DNA from: Streptomyces rimosus
GTDB taxonomy: Bacteria > Actinomycetota > Actinomycetes > Streptomycetales > Streptomycetaceae
Reading direction: 5' to 3'
Assembly: GCF_008704655.1 (NCBI RefSeq)
Contig: NZ_CP023688.1
Coordinates: 5,315,001-5,379,000, forward strand
DNA length: 64,000 nt
In this document: one piece after another, positions 24,108 to 33,660 of the stretch
Position numbering within the stretch: position 1 is the first letter of the stretch
How the letters are laid out: each line of letters begins with the position of its first letter
The notes under the pieces: model-generated
Seen by the model: the letters and a program-made list of their open reading frames with translations, nothing else
Database searches by the model: none
Told to the model about the DNA's origin: nothing
Position numbers and translations under genes: made by a program

Positions 24108-24177
24108 TGCTTCCTCCTCAGTCGTTGAGCGCTTCCCCGGGCGGGGCGGGGTGGTGCTGGGGCCGGGCGCCGTCATA

Positions 24178-24217
24178 CGGGGCTGAAGCCCGGCAGCCCG
24201 GGAGCCCGGCAGCCCCG
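24178..24217 (-). terminator. Hairpin after the CPYC flavoprotein gene
   Basis: CGGGGCTG (24178-24185) pairs with CAGCCCCG (24210-24217) around a G/C-rich loop that can itself pair. It abuts the stop codon of the flavoprotein and precedes the esterase ribosome site. Confidence 0.5.
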
Positions 24218-25225
24218 TCAAGCCGCCCGCCGCTCCCGCACCGCCCGCCGGGTCTCCTCCTCGACCAGATCGAAGTTGATCTCCCCAGCCGCTCGTACGC
24301 CCATGGCCGCTGCGGCGCTGACCGTGGCCATCGGGTCGGCAGCGTTGCCCGCCGCCCACACGCCGGGCACGCTCGTCGCGCCACCGGGCCGGGCCGCCAC
24401 GTAGCTCCCCAGCACAGCCCCGTCCCCCACGACCATCTCCGCCACCTCCAGCCCCAGGCTCTCGACCACCTTGGCCCGTACGTCGAACCGCGGCGCGATG
24501 ACGAGGGCCCGGCAGGGCACCACCGCCCCACCGGCCAGCTCGACCCCCGAAATCCGGTCGTCGCCACCCTCTGCCCGACCGGCGACCTCCAATCCGGTCA
24601 CCTCGCCATCCACCACAGCAATGCCACGCGCGGTGAGCTGCTCATACTCCTCATCGGACGGCTCCGGCCCCGTATGCAGGAAGAGCCGAACGTCCTCGCT
24701 CCACTGCCGCCACAGCAGCGCCTGCCGCATGGCCACCGGCCCGGTGGACAGCACGCCGATCGCCTGGTCGCGGACCTCGTAGCCGTGGCAGTACGGGCAG
24801 TGCAGAACGTCCCGCCCCCACCGCTCGGCGAGGCCGGGAACGTCGGGCAGCTCGTCAACCATCCCCGACGCGAGGAGCAGCCGCCGCGCCTCCACACTCG
24901 CCCCACTGCCGAGCGTCACACGGAACAGGCCCTCACCCACCGCCTCGGCCGCCACCACCTCGTCCGCGACGACCTCGCCGCCGTACCGCTGCACTTCGGC
25001 GCGCCCCTCGGCCAGCAGCTCGCCGGGCGACACCCCGTCCCGCGTCAGGTAGTTGTGCGATGCAGCCGCCGGCGCATTACGCGGCCGCCCGGCATCCACC
25101 ACCAACACGGACCGCCGCGCCCGCCCCAGCATCAAGGCCCCGGACAGCCCTGCCGCACCACCGCCGATCACGACGACGTCGTAGGAGCGGGCGTTCTTGG
25201 CGCTCTGCTTCTCTTCCACGCTCAT
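24218..25225 (-). CDS. NAD(P)/FAD-dependent oxidoreductase, thioredoxin-reductase-like (CPYC)
   Basis: 335 residues. N-terminal FAD-binding dinucleotide fold (VVVIGGGAAGLSGALML), redox-active C-P-Y-C in HCPYCHGYE near residue 135 and a C-terminal GVWAAGNAADPMATVSAAAAMG that binds the flavin. It resembles thioredoxin reductase but lies in the group that includes GliT-like dithiol oxidases, so it may oxidise or reduce a small dithiol. AGGAGGT precedes ATG 25225 and rejects the upstream in-frame Met. No thioredoxin gene is nearby, which argues against a classical thioredoxin reductase role. Located between a UTRA protein and an esterase. Confidence 0.88.
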   Translation of the reverse strand: MSVEEKQSAKNARSYDVVVIGGGAAGLSGALMLGRARRSVLVVDAGRPRNAPAAASHNYLTRDGVSPGELLAEGRAEVQRYGGEVVADEVVAAEAVGEGLFRVTLGSGASVEARRLLLASGMVDELPDVPGLAERWGRDVLHCPYCHGYEVRDQAIGVLSTGPVAMRQALLWRQWSEDVRLFLHTGPEPSDEEYEQLTARGIAVVDGEVTGLEVAGRAEGGDDRISGVELAGGAVVPCRALVIAPRFDVRAKVVESLGLEVAEMVVGDGAVLGSYVAARPGGATSVPGVWAAGNAADPMATVSAAAAMGVRAAGEINFDLVEEETRRAVRERRAA

Positions 25226-25305
25226 GCGCACTACCTCCTTCATGGGAGGCCGACAGTGCGCCCGGGCTGTACGCTTCGGCAAGCTTCATTGCCGGTATGG
25301 CAAGC

Positions 25306-25884
25306 CTAAGGCTGTTGCCCGGCTCCGAACTCATACTGCAACTCGTAAAGGTGCCCGGCCTTCGCCATGACGCTGACCTCGATGGGCCGGTCTCCCTCGC
25401 CGTACACCACGCGCAGCGTGTGCAGCACGGGCAGATCGCCCGGCAGCCGGAGCGCCGCGTTCTCCTCCTGGGTGGGAACGCGTGCGGACACCCGGTCCAC
25501 GCTGCGTACGGGCGGGTGGCCCAGCCCGGCGAGCAGCGTGGGCGTACCACCCCTGATCCTGCGGAACTCCGTGATCGCCGTGCCACGGGCGATCTCCACT
25601 GGGTAGTACGACGCGACGAGCTCCACGGGCTCGTCATCGATGCTCAGCACCTGTCGCCGCAGCACCGCCATCCCGTCTTCCGCCAGCCCCAACCCTTCGG
25701 CCACATTGACGGGCGGCACCACTTCGCCCACCTCCAGCAGCCGACTGCGCGCCCGCTCCCCGGGCCGCGGCACCTCGGTGAGCCAGCGGTAGGGGTGGCC
25801 GGGGGCGGCGGGGGCGATGTAGGAGGCGGGGTGGAGGGTCCGCCGTCCTGGGGCGGGGTCGGGGGTGGCTCCGGGCGTGCTCAT
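25306..25884 (-). CDS. Stand-alone UTRA effector-binding domain protein
   Basis: 192 residues. From about residue 45 on it matches the UTRA ligand-binding fold of GntR/HutC regulators: LGLAEDGMAVLRRQVLSIDDEPVELV, SYYPVEIARGT, and GDLPVLHTLRVVYGEGDRPIEVS. The N-terminal winged helix of a GntR protein is missing; in its place is a 40-residue Pro-rich tail (PGATPDPAPGRR). AGGAG upstream of ATG 25884 supports this start, and no HTH is encoded in the 43 bases before the next gene. It may sense a ligand and act through a partner, or be the remnant of a regulator. Unusual but intact. Confidence 0.8.
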   Translation of the reverse strand: MSTPGATPDPAPGRRTLHPASYIAPAAPGHPYRWLTEVPRPGERARSRLLEVGEVVPPVNVAEGLGLAEDGMAVLRRQVLSIDDEPVELVASYYPVEIARGTAITEFRRIRGGTPTLLAGLGHPPVRSVDRVSARVPTQEENAALRLPGDLPVLHTLRVVYGEGDRPIEVSVMAKAGHLYELQYEFGAGQQP

Positions 25885-25927
25885 ACAGGGCTCCTGGCTG
25901 TGGGGTGCTTCTCGGCGTGTGTGCAGG

Positions 25928-26392
25928 TCAGACGTGGTACGTCGAGCCCCAACGCATCGACCCGCGGAGGTAGCCGCTTCGTACGTGCGCGTCCATGTCG
26001 TTCTGGTCTGCCCCGGCCGACAAGGGCTCGAACATGACCAGGATGCGGACGGGCGTACCAGTGGCCACCATGCGAACCCAGGACGGGGCGGCGGGCACGC
26101 ACAGGCGGTACGAGTCGTCCCCGTAGTCGAGCCACGGCAGACCGCGCCGTACCCGGACGCGGTGGCCGATCATGGGCGGATGCTCGGTGACCGGCCCCAG
26201 CCGGAGCGAGACGGCGAGCGATTCCATGCCGGATCGGATGTGCTCGTCGCTCTCGTGCGTGAGCCGGGGCGGCACATGGGAGACGAGCAGTTGGGCGACG
26301 CTGTGCGTCGGGGCGTGGTGCAGACCGGTCGCGAGGCGGACGCCGGCGACGAATCCGGGGCCGGGTGGCGTTGTGGTGTCGGGCCTGATCAC
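25928..26392 (-). CDS. Hypothetical protein coupled to the anti-sigma-type ATPase
   Basis: 154 residues from GTG 26392, which has GGAGGTGGACGC upstream and overlaps the ATPase stop by 4 bases (GTGA). No known domain. Features: a short Pro-rich head, a central MESLAVSLRLGPVTEHPPMIGHRVRVRR stretch with predicted beta strands, and a C-terminus ending WGSTYHV. No signal peptide or membrane segment. Tight coupling to the ATPase suggests a partner in the same regulatory module. A ligand-binding or protein-binding role is conjecture. Confidence 0.75.
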   Translation of the reverse strand: MIRPDTTTPPGPGFVAGVRLATGLHHAPTHSVAQLLVSHVPPRLTHESDEHIRSGMESLAVSLRLGPVTEHPPMIGHRVRVRRGLPWLDYGDDSYRLCVPAAPSWVRMVATGTPVRILVMFEPLSAGADQNDMDAHVRSGYLRGSMRWGSTYHV

Positions 26393-26829
26393 GCGTCCAC
26401 CTCCGCCCATACGGATTTGCCGAGCGGGATGTCGTCTACACCCCACCTGCCGGGGCACAGGGCGTCGAGGACGAGCAGACCCCGCCCCCGGCCGCGTTCT
26501 TCGGAGTCGGGCCTCATGCGTGGGCGTCGGCGCACAGGATCGTGTACCTCGACGCGCGTACGGCCGTCGTCCGCGTCGAGCACGAGGCGCAGGGAGTCAC
26601 CCGGCTCGGTGCCGTAGCGGATGGAATTGGTGACCAGCTCCGACGTCACGAGGGTGACCCGGTGAATGTGGTCCGCGGTTGCGACCGCTACGTGGTAGCC
26701 GACGTACGCACGTACGAACTGACGTGCAGCTGCGGCCGATTGTGGCTCAGCGGCCAGCACCACAATGGGCGGAGGGCCAATGACTGGTGTTTTGCTGGCG
26801 GGTTGAATCGCCCACCGTCGTTCGATCAT
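26389..26829 (-). CDS. ATP-binding anti-sigma-factor-type protein (HATPase, RsbW-like)
   Basis: 146 residues, GHKL ATPase of the RsbW/SpoIIAB-like group common in Streptomyces. N-box VTSELVTNSIRYG, G1-box VEVHDPVRRRP and G2-type GRGRGLLVLDALCPGRWGV are visible. AAGGGGA precedes ATG 26829. These single-domain proteins are proposed to bind sigma factors or partner regulators. Here it is divergent from a WhiJ-like XRE/DUF397 pair, the classic arrangement of these multi-copy loci. The promoter region in between (26830-27070) is noticeably AT-richer than the surroundings. Confidence 0.88.
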   Translation of the reverse strand: MIERRWAIQPASKTPVIGPPPIVVLAAEPQSAAAARQFVRAYVGYHVAVATADHIHRVTLVTSELVTNSIRYGTEPGDSLRLVLDADDGRTRVEVHDPVRRRPRMRPDSEERGRGRGLLVLDALCPGRWGVDDIPLGKSVWAEVDA

Positions 26830-26956
26830 GCAAGTCCCCTTACGGGAAAGCGCTATGGCGGCCAAGCTGGTTGGCCGCGCGCTGATGACGCGATCGCATT
26901 GCGCCACACAGAGTGCTCCTGGTTCGCTACGCTCAGCAAGGCTGCGCGAAGGTAGA

Positions 26957-26968
26957 TGCAAAATTGCA
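26957..26968. promoter_or_regulatory. TGCAA-N2-TTGCA inverted repeat in the divergent promoter region
   Basis: A 12-base inverted repeat, TGCAAAATTGCA, lies in the 241-base gap between the divergent ATPase and XRE genes, 103 bases upstream of the XRE start. Its place and relative AT-richness make it a candidate binding site for the XRE protein. Confidence 0.4.
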
Positions 26969-27070
26969 CTCGTACGTGGGAGGCGGGCGTCCCGTGCGAA
27001 GTGCGTTGGTGACAGCCGATGACGGAGCACGGCAGACTGTCGGGCAGACACCGGACAGGAGGGGGAAGAT

Positions 27071-27934
27071 GTGAGCGCACCCACTGTGCGCCGTCGGCGC
27101 CTCGGTGCGAAGCTACGCGCCCTGAGGGGTGACCTCACTCTCGACCAACTCGCCGAGAAGTCCAACGGCCGGTTCGTCTCCTCGAAGGTCTCCCGGATCG
27201 AAACGGCCAAGACGGCGGCCAAGGCCAAAGATGTCGAGGCGCTGTTGGATCTGTACGCCGAGATTGGCCGTGAAGTGAGCGAGGAGCTTCGAGCCGCATT
27301 GTTGACGCTCACGAAGGAGGGGGGTCAGCGTGGCTGGTGGCACTCGTATCGGGGTGTTCTGACGCCGGTGTACGAAGACTTGATCAGCCTTGAGGCCGAG
27401 GCCGACACGGTGTCGTCGTGGCAGTTGGGTGTGATTCCTGGCTTGCTCCAGACCGGTGAGTACGCCCGCGAGATCATCCGCGCGACGGCAATGTCCGAGG
27501 CCGTCGAGGCACGTGTCGATGCTCTGGTCGAGGTACGCCTCGCCCGTCAGGTGGTGCTCACTCGCGAAGAACCGCTCGCTCTCTGGGCCATCATCTCCGA
27601 GCAAGCCCTGCGGTCGACCTCCGAGGTCGAAGGCATGATGTACGAGCAACTGGGCCGACTGCTCGCTATGGGTAAGCGGCCGAATGTGAACGTTCAGGTG
27701 TTGCCCGCCGACGCGATGTTGCATGTCGGACAGATGGGCAGCTTTTCGGTGCTGGGATTCGGCCCACACGTTGATCTCGATGTCGTACATGCCGAGGGGC
27801 TGACCTCGGCCCTGTACGTCGAGGAACCCGACAAGGTCGCTGCTCACCGAGAAGCCTGGCAACGGCTTACTTCTGCCGCGCTCCCGGTCGGATCGTCAGC
27901 GGACTTGATCACAGAGATAAGGAAGAACACATGA
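27071..27934 (+). CDS. XRE-family regulator with DUF5753 (WhiJ-like)
   Basis: 287 residues. N-terminal helix-turn-helix (about 8-65: LGAKLRALRGDLTLDQLAEK...VSRIETAK) and C-terminal DUF5753 sensor (GQRGWWHSYRGVLTPVYEDLISLEAEA, GVIPGLLQTGEYAR and VQVLPADAM). GTG 27071 follows GGAGGGGGAAGAT. The family includes WhiJ, a developmental repressor whose activity is modulated by a small DUF397 partner. The DUF397 gene follows with an ATGA overlap, and the divergent ATPase completes the typical triad. Predicted cytoplasmic DNA-binding protein, probably self-regulating through the divergent region. Confidence 0.92.
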   Translation: MSAPTVRRRRLGAKLRALRGDLTLDQLAEKSNGRFVSSKVSRIETAKTAAKAKDVEALLDLYAEIGREVSEELRAALLTLTKEGGQRGWWHSYRGVLTPVYEDLISLEAEADTVSSWQLGVIPGLLQTGEYAREIIRATAMSEAVEARVDALVEVRLARQVVLTREEPLALWAIISEQALRSTSEVEGMMYEQLGRLLAMGKRPNVNVQVLPADAMLHVGQMGSFSVLGFGPHVDLDVVHAEGLTSALYVEEPDKVAAHREAWQRLTSAALPVGSSADLITEIRKNT

Positions 27935-28152
27935 ACCACGCTGAGGACGCCTCCGCACTTCCCGTGACGTGGTGGAAGTCCACGTACAGCGACAGCGGAG
28001 CGCAGTGCGTCGAGTGCGCCATAGTCGACACCGGGACGGTGGCCGTGCGGGACAGTAAGGACCCGAACGGAGCGGCGTTGTTGTTCAGTCGCGGGCCGTT
28101 GTCCGCGTTCGTTGCCGCCGTGGCCACGGGCCGGTTCGGTGGCCTTGGGTAG
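27931..28152 (+). CDS. DUF397 small partner of the XRE regulator
   Basis: 73 residues, standard DUF397: WWKSTYSDSGAQCVECAIV, VAVRDSKDPNGAALLFSRGPLSAFVAAV. Start ATG overlaps the XRE stop (ATGA), so the two proteins are made together. DUF397 proteins such as WhiJ-locus partners are thought to relieve the repressor. A terminator follows 9 bases later. Confidence 0.92.
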   Translation: MNHAEDASALPVTWWKSTYSDSGAQCVECAIVDTGTVAVRDSKDPNGAALLFSRGPLSAFVAAVATGRFGGLG

Positions 28153-28161
28153 GTGGCTTCT

Positions 28162-28194
28162 ACGGCCCGCCGCGCACGCCGCGTGGCGGGCCGT
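28162..28194. terminator. Bidirectional intrinsic terminator
   Basis: Perfect 10-base stem ACGGCCCGCC / GGCGGGCCGT followed by a T-run (TTTT), between the convergent stops of the DUF397 gene and the PHP hydrolase gene. Confidence 0.8.
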
Positions 28195-28200
28195 TTTGTG

Positions 28201-29772
28201 TCAGATGTGCCCCAAAAAGATCGGATTGGTCATGGCCGCCATCGGACCCGGCACGCCCGGTGTCGTGGGCGGATGGCGGACCTCCGCGCGTACGTACGTG
28301 GCGTTCGCCGGGGTCGTGTGCCAGGTGACCGGGCCGGATGTGGGGAGGGGGGTGGCGAAGAGTTGGCCTTGGTCGGTGAGGATGCGGGCTGTGCAGCCGG
28401 AGGGGGCGCCGGTGACGGTGAGGTTGATGGTGGCCTCGGCGGAGTCGTGTACGGGGAGGCGGTCGCCGATCGTGGCGTGTTCGGCCTTGGGGCCGGTGGC
28501 GGTGAGGGCGAGGGTCAGGGCGGAGGATTCGGCCAGGTAGGTGCGGCCTGCGCGGATGCCCGTGAGGATCGCTTCGCGGGAGAGGGTGTCGGCGAGGACG
28601 ACGGTCTGGGGGAGGCCGATGACGTCCGGGTCGCGGTGGGCGTCGCTGTGGCCCACGGCCGGGAGGAAGCGGCCCCGGCCCTGCGTGTACGCCACCAGCG
28701 CGTTGTCCCATTCGGCGATGGCCACCTCGTCGTCCAGGGTGAAGGGGCCGTTCCAGACCTCGACCGCGTCGGCCTCCTCGTAGGCGAACTTCCAGTTGCA
28801 GCCGATGCAGGTGGCGTGCGGATGGGCCGGGATGACCAGGCCGCCCGCGCGGCGGATGCGGCGGGCGAAACGGGGGAAGGCGTCGTCGCGGGCCCGGTAG
28901 CGCCAGTCGATGAAGACGCCGGGATCGGTGCCCATCGCCACCACGTGGCCGTTGCGGGTGGTGACTTCCTCGCCGGTGAGGATGAGGAGGTCGTCGCCCC
29001 AGAGCCCTTCCCACGCCCGGTGCGAAGAGGTGGTGTTGTGTTCGGTGGTGGTGATGAAGTCCAGGCCGGCGGCGCGGGCGAGGGCGGCGATCTGGGCGGG
29101 GGTGCGCTTGCCGTCGGAGTGGACGGAGTGGAGGTGGCTGTCGCCCCGGTACCAGGAACGGCCGCGGCCCTTGGCGCGTTGGGGTGGGTAGGTGGGGGCA
29201 GGTGGAGTGCCTGGAGCGCCGTAGCGGAGGGTGATGGTGACTTCGTAGGCGAGACCTTGTGGGGCGACGGTGTACGGGCCGAGGGCGATGTGCCACGTAC
29301 CGGGGTTGACCGGCCCGGGGAGGTAGCCGGGCGTGGCGTCGTCGGCGCGGAGGAAGAACTCCGTACGCGCGCCGCCCGACCAGCCGCGGAAGCCGCGCCC
29401 GCCCAGTTCCGTACCGCGTTCGTCGAAGATCCCGATGTCGCAGGCGTTGCCCGCGGTGCCGGGCGGGGTGGTGGGGCGGTCGTAGGTGTACGAGACGGCG
29501 ATCTCGCGTACGCCGGGCGGGACTTCCACGGGGAGGTAGACGTAGTCGGGGGCGCCGACGGGGAGGTGGCCGGTGACCTTGCGGGTTTCCTCGCCGGTGG
29601 TGCGGGCGCCGGTCCGGGCCCCGCTCGGGGACCCGCCATGGGCCCCACCCTGGGCGGGCCCGCCGTCGGCTGCCGCGAAGTTCACACCGTTCAACGTAAG
29701 CGCCGCGGCGGCTCCCGTCACCAGGAGCGCGCGGCGTCCGAACGGGCCGCTGGTTCTGTCGTCGTCGCACAT
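28201..29772 (-). CDS. Exported CehA/McbA-family PHP-domain metallohydrolase
   Basis: 523 residues from ATG 29772. Tat-type signal: G-R-R-A-L-L-V followed by a hydrophobic stretch to AAADGG. A beta-rich N-terminal domain (about 65-220) precedes the PHP metal site: DSHLHSVHSDG, TTTEHNTTSS, VIPAHPHATC and GHSDAHRDPD. The C-terminal part is Ig-like (TINLTVTGAPSG). PHP proteins hydrolyse phosphoesters or carbamate esters (CehA, McbA hydrolyse carbaryl) with a metal cluster. It acts outside the membrane. GGGAGC precedes the start by about 11 bases; an ATG 46 bases further upstream is an alternative in the long frame. Convergent with the DUF397 gene, from which it is separated by the terminator. 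Confidence 0.88.
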   Translation of the reverse strand: MCDDDRTSGPFGRRALLVTGAAAALTLNGVNFAAADGGPAQGGAHGGSPSGARTGARTTGEETRKVTGHLPVGAPDYVYLPVEVPPGVREIAVSYTYDRPTTPPGTAGNACDIGIFDERGTELGGRGFRGWSGGARTEFFLRADDATPGYLPGPVNPGTWHIALGPYTVAPQGLAYEVTITLRYGAPGTPPAPTYPPQRAKGRGRSWYRGDSHLHSVHSDGKRTPAQIAALARAAGLDFITTTEHNTTSSHRAWEGLWGDDLLILTGEEVTTRNGHVVAMGTDPGVFIDWRYRARDDAFPRFARRIRRAGGLVIPAHPHATCIGCNWKFAYEEADAVEVWNGPFTLDDEVAIAEWDNALVAYTQGRGRFLPAVGHSDAHRDPDVIGLPQTVVLADTLSREAILTGIRAGRTYLAESSALTLALTATGPKAEHATIGDRLPVHDSAEATINLTVTGAPSGCTARILTDQGQLFATPLPTSGPVTWHTTPANATYVRAEVRHPPTTPGVPGPMAAMTNPIFLGHI

Positions 29773-30011
29773 GAGGCATCGCTCCCGGGTAGGCGTGGCG
29801 GAACCGGCGTACGGAGACATGCGTGAGCCTTCGTAGACCTTCGTATTGAGGCGTGAACGGGCGGACAAGGGAAGGGGGCGGGGCGGGGACGCTCTCGTGT
29901 GGCGGCGGGGAGCGCGGCGGGTTCCCCGGGCGCCCCGCGGGCGCCTCATGGACGCTGCCCGTCCTCAGCGGTAGGAAAGGGGCACTGCCGACCGCGGGAG
30001 GGACGCCCAGC

Positions 30012-30836
30012 ATGCGGATCTCGACCACCATCTTCCTGACCGATGAAACGATCCGGCCGGACCGGCTGGCCCGGGAACTGGAGCAGCGCGGTTTCGCCGG
30101 GCTCTACCTCCCCGAGCACACGCACATTCCGGCCACGCGCGACACGCCCGCCCCCATGGGCGAGCCGCTGCCCCGGGAATACGGGCGCACCCTCGACCCG
30201 TTCGTGGCACTCGGGCAGGCCGCCGCCGTCACCGAGCGGCTGACGGTCGCCACCGGCGTCACCCTCGTGGCCCAGCACGACCCGATCACCCTGGCCAAGC
30301 AGATCGCCACCCTGGACTTCCTCTCCGGCGGGCGCTTCACGCTCGGCGTCGGCTACGGCTGGAACGTGGAGGAGGCGGCCGACCACGGGGTCGACTGGTC
30401 GAAGCGGCGCGCGCTGGTACGGGACCGGATGCGGGTGATGCGCGCCCTGTGGGCGGATGAGCCGACCTCGTACGAGGGCCGGTTCGCGTCCGTACGGGCC
30501 AGCCTGGCGCACCCGAAGCCGGTCAAGGGCGCGCCGCGCACGCTGCTCGGCGGCGCGGCCGGGCCCCGGCTCTTCGCGAGCGTGGCGGAGTTCGCGGACG
30601 GCTGGCTGCCGATCGGCGGCGGGGGCTTGAGCGAGGCGCTGCCGGAGCTGCGGCGGGCGTGGGCGGAGGCCGGCCGGGACGGCGAGCCGGCGGTGGTGCC
30701 GTACTCGGTGCAGCCGTCGGCCGGGAAGCTGGCGCGGCTGCGGGACCTGGGAGTGGAGGAGGCCGTCGTGGGGCTGCCGGCGGCGGGGGAGGCGGAGGTG
30801 CTGCGGGCGTTGGACGAGTTCGCGCAGTATTTGTAG
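30012..30836 (+). CDS. LLM class F420-dependent oxidoreductase
   Basis: 274 residues, the compact F420-type LLM protein: [70 protein letters not shown] and [18 protein letters not shown] 9 bases before ATG 30012 supports the start. It probably uses F420H2 to reduce or F420 to oxidise a hydrophobic substrate. The next gene, 181 bases on, makes the deazaflavin core of F420, but a separate leaderless promoter there argues for independent transcription. Confidence 0.9.
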   Translation: MRISTTIFLTDETIRPDRLARELEQRGFAGLYLPEHTHIPATRDTPAPMGEPLPREYGRTLDPFVALGQAAAVTERLTVATGVTLVAQHDPITLAKQIATLDFLSGGRFTLGVGYGWNVEEAADHGVDWSKRRALVRDRMRVMRALWADEPTSYEGRFASVRASLAHPKPVKGAPRTLLGGAAGPRLFASVAEFADGWLPIGGGGLSEALPELRRAWAEAGRDGEPAVVPYSVQPSAGKLARLRDLGVEEAVVGLPAAGEAEVLRALDEFAQYL

Positions 30837-31005
30837 GGCGCGCAGCATGCGTGGGGGCGGAGAGGCATGTAGGGACGGCCGACCCTTCGGCGCACTCCTC
30901 CCGCCCAGGCTGCCCGCCCCGCCCCCGGAGGGAACCTCCGTCTTACGTGATCAGTGGCACACCGACCCGGGGGCATCGGTCGGCGGCACTGTCGGTGGTC
31001 GCTCG

Positions 31006-31018
31006 TATGCTCGTTGGA
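31006..31018 (+). promoter_or_regulatory. Leaderless -10 of fbiC
   Basis: TATGCT at 31006-31011 is followed by six bases and then ATG 31018, the spacing of a leaderless transcript. No ribosome binding site precedes the ATG. The -35 is not clear. Confidence 0.5.
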
Positions 31019-33660
31019 TGACTAGCAGCGCGCAGGTACCCGGGCAGGGGACGGACCCGGTGGCAGTCCCCGCCGACACCACACCTCCCGTCACCGCCCC
31101 CACCGCCAACGCCATGCGCCGCGCCCTCAAGCGCGCCCGCGACGGCGTCGCGCTCGATGTCGGTGAGGCGGCGGTGCTGCTCCAGGCGCGCGGCGACGAC
31201 CTGCGGGATCTGTGCGCCTCCGCGGCCCGGGTGCGCGACGCCGGGCTGGAGGCCGCCGGGCGCCCCGGTGTCATCACGTACTCCAAAAGCGTGTTCATCC
31301 CGCTCACGCGGCTGTGCCGGGACAAGTGCCACTACTGCACGTTCGTGACCGTGCCCGGCAAGCTGCGCCGCGCCGGGCACGGCATGTTCATGTCGCCGGA
31401 CGAGGTGCTGGACATCGCCCGCCGCGGTGCCGAACTGGGCTGCAAGGAAGCGCTGATCACGCTCGGCGACAAGCCGGAGGACCGCTGGCCGGAGGCGCGC
31501 GAGTGGCTGGAGGCCGAGGGGTACGACTCCACGATCGCCTACGTACGCTCCATCGCCATCCGCATCCTGGAGGAGACGGGGCTGCTGCCCCACCTGAACC
31601 CGGGCGTGCTGTCCTGGACGGACTTCCAGACCCTCAAGCCCGTCGCCCCCTCCATGGGCATGATGCTGGAGACCACCGCCGAGCGCCTGTGGAGCGAGCC
31701 CGGCGGCCCGCACCACGGCTCCCCGGACAAGGAACCTGCCGTACGGCTGCGCGTCCTGGAGGACGCCGGGCGTTCCAACGTGCCGTTCACGAGCGGGCTG
31801 CTCATCGGCATCGGCGAGACGTACGAGGAGCGCGCCGAGTCGCTGTTCGCGCTGCGCAAGGTGCAGCGCGCGTACCACGGCATCCAGGAGATCATCGTCC
31901 AGAACTTCCGCGCCAAGCCGGACACGGCCATGCGCGGCATGCCGGACGCGGAGCTGGAGGACCTGGCCGCCACCGTCGCCGTCGCCCGGCACATCCTGGG
32001 CCCGGCCGGCTGCCTCCAGGCGCCGCCCAACCTGGTCGACTCCGAGTACGCGCTGCTCATCGAGGCGGGCATCGACGACTGGGGAGGCGTCTCCCCGGTG
32101 ACGCCCGACCACGTCAACCCCGAGCGGCCGTGGCCCCGGATCGAGGAGCTGGCCGAGAAGTCCGCCGCCGCGGGCTTCGAGCTGCGCGAGCGGCTGGCCG
32201 TCTATCCGGAGTACGTACAGCGCGGTGAGCCCTGGCTCGACCCGCGCCTGCTGCCGCACGTCCGTGCGCTGGCCGACCCCGAGACCGGGCTGGCCCTCCC
32301 GGACGCGAAGGTCGAGGGCCGCCCCTGGCAGGAGCCCGACGAGGGCTTCTCGATGAGCTCCACGGGCCGTACGGACCTGCACCGCACCATCGACACCGAC
32401 GGCCGCACCGCCGACCGCCGCGACGACTTCGACGAGGTGTACGGCGACTGGGAGGCGCTGCGCGAGGCCGCCGCGCCCGGCATGGCGCCCGAGCGCATCG
32501 ACACGGACGTCCGCGCCGCCCTGGCCCAGGCCGCCGACGACCCCACCAAGCTCACCGACGACCAGGCGCTCGCCCTGCTGCACGCCGACGGCCCGGCGCT
32601 CGACGCGCTCTGCGGCATCGCGGACGACCTGCGCCGCGCCACGGTCGGCGACGACGTCACGTACATCGTCACCCGCAACATCAACTTCACCAACGTCTGC
32701 TACACCGGCTGCCGCTTCTGCGCCTTCGCCCAGCGCCGTACGGACGCCGACGCCTACACCCTGTCCCTCTCCCAGGTCGCCGACCGCGCCCAGCAGGCGT
32801 GGGACGTGGGCGCGGTCGAGGTGTGCATGCAGGGCGGCATCCACCCCGACCTGCCCGGTACCGCGTACTTCGACATCGCGCGCGCCGTCAAGGAACGCGT
32901 CCCCGGCATGCACGTCCATGCCTTCTCGCCCATGGAGGTCGTCAACGGCGCCACGCGCACCGGCCTGTCCATCCGCGAATGGCTGAGCGAGGCCAAGGCC
33001 GCCGGCCTGGACACCATCCCCGGCACCGCCGCCGAGATCCTCGACGACGAGGTCCGCTGGGTGCTGACCAAGGGCAAGCTGCCCACCGCCACCTGGGTCG
33101 AGGTCATCAAGACCGCCCACGAGCTGGGCATCCGCTCGTCCTCGACGATGATGTACGGCCATGTCGACCAGCCCCGGCACTGGCTCGGCCACCTGCGGCT
33201 GCTCGCCGGGATCCAGCAGGAGACCGGCGGTTTCACGGAGTTCGTGACGCTGCCGTTCATCCACACCAACGCGCCCGTCTACCTGGCCGGCATCGCCCGC
33301 CCCGGCCCGACCACCCGCGACAACCGCGCGGTGACCGCCATGGCCCGCGTCCTGCTCCACCCGCACATCACCAACATCCAGACCAGCTGGGTGAAGCTGG
33401 GCACGGAAGGCGCCGCCGAGATGCTCCGCTCCGGGGCCAACGACCTGGGCGGCACGCTGATGGAGGAGACCATCTCCCGGATGGCGGGCTCCAGTTACGG
33501 CTCGTACCGCTCCATCCAGGACCTGATCGCCATCGCGGACGCGGCGGGCCGCCCCTCGCGCGCCCGCACGACGACGTACGGTCCGGTGGCGGCGGAGCGC
33601 CAGGCGGCGGCGCTGGCCTCGGACGGGCATCTGCCGGAGTTGTTGCCGGTGGTGGAGTAA
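31018..33660 (+). CDS. fbiC: FO synthase, fused CofG-CofH (fbiC)
   Basis: 880 residues, two radical SAM halves. The N-terminal CofG-like half has cluster ligands C100-x3-C104-x2-C107 (CRDKCHYC); the C-terminal CofH-like half has C561-x3-C565-x2-C568 (CYTGCRFC). Together they join tyrosine to 5-amino-6-ribitylamino-uracil to make FO, the deazaflavin of coenzyme F420. The first 30 residues are a Thr/Pro-rich extension. The fused form and length are those of actinobacterial FbiC. Start ATG 31018 lacks a ribosome site but sits 6 bases after a -10. F420 made here would serve the LLM and possibly PPOX enzymes in the window. The stop is embedded in a 24-base repeat. Confidence 0.97.
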   Translation: MTSSAQVPGQGTDPVAVPADTTPPVTAPTANAMRRALKRARDGVALDVGEAAVLLQARGDDLRDLCASAARVRDAGLEAAGRPGVITYSKSVFIPLTRLCRDKCHYCTFVTVPGKLRRAGHGMFMSPDEVLDIARRGAELGCKEALITLGDKPEDRWPEAREWLEAEGYDSTIAYVRSIAIRILEETGLLPHLNPGVLSWTDFQTLKPVAPSMGMMLETTAERLWSEPGGPHHGSPDKEPAVRLRVLEDAGRSNVPFTSGLLIGIGETYEERAESLFALRKVQRAYHGIQEIIVQNFRAKPDTAMRGMPDAELEDLAATVAVARHILGPAGCLQAPPNLVDSEYALLIEAGIDDWGGVSPVTPDHVNPERPWPRIEELAEKSAAAGFELRERLAVYPEYVQRGEPWLDPRLLPHVRALADPETGLALPDAKVEGRPWQEPDEGFSMSSTGRTDLHRTIDTDGRTADRRDDFDEVYGDWEALREAAAPGMAPERIDTDVRAALAQAADDPTKLTDDQALALLHADGPALDALCGIADDLRRATVGDDVTYIVTRNINFTNVCYTGCRFCAFAQRRTDADAYTLSLSQVADRAQQAWDVGAVEVCMQGGIHPDLPGTAYFDIARAVKERVPGMHVHAFSPMEVVNGATRTGLSIREWLSEAKAAGLDTIPGTAAEILDDEVRWVLTKGKLPTATWVEVIKTAHELGIRSSSTMMYGHVDQPRHWLGHLRLLAGIQQETGGFTEFVTLPFIHTNAPVYLAGIARPGPTTRDNRAVTAMARVLLHPHITNIQTSWVKLGTEGAAEMLRSGANDLGGTLMEETISRMAGSSYGSYRSIQDLIAIADAAGRPSRARTTTYGPVAAERQAAALASDGHLPELLPVVE

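Noticed and set aside
28153..29826. Long plus-strand open frame opposite the PHP hydrolase
   Set aside because: Gly/Val-rich antisense with no motif; the minus strand encodes clear PHP metal sites and a Tat signal.
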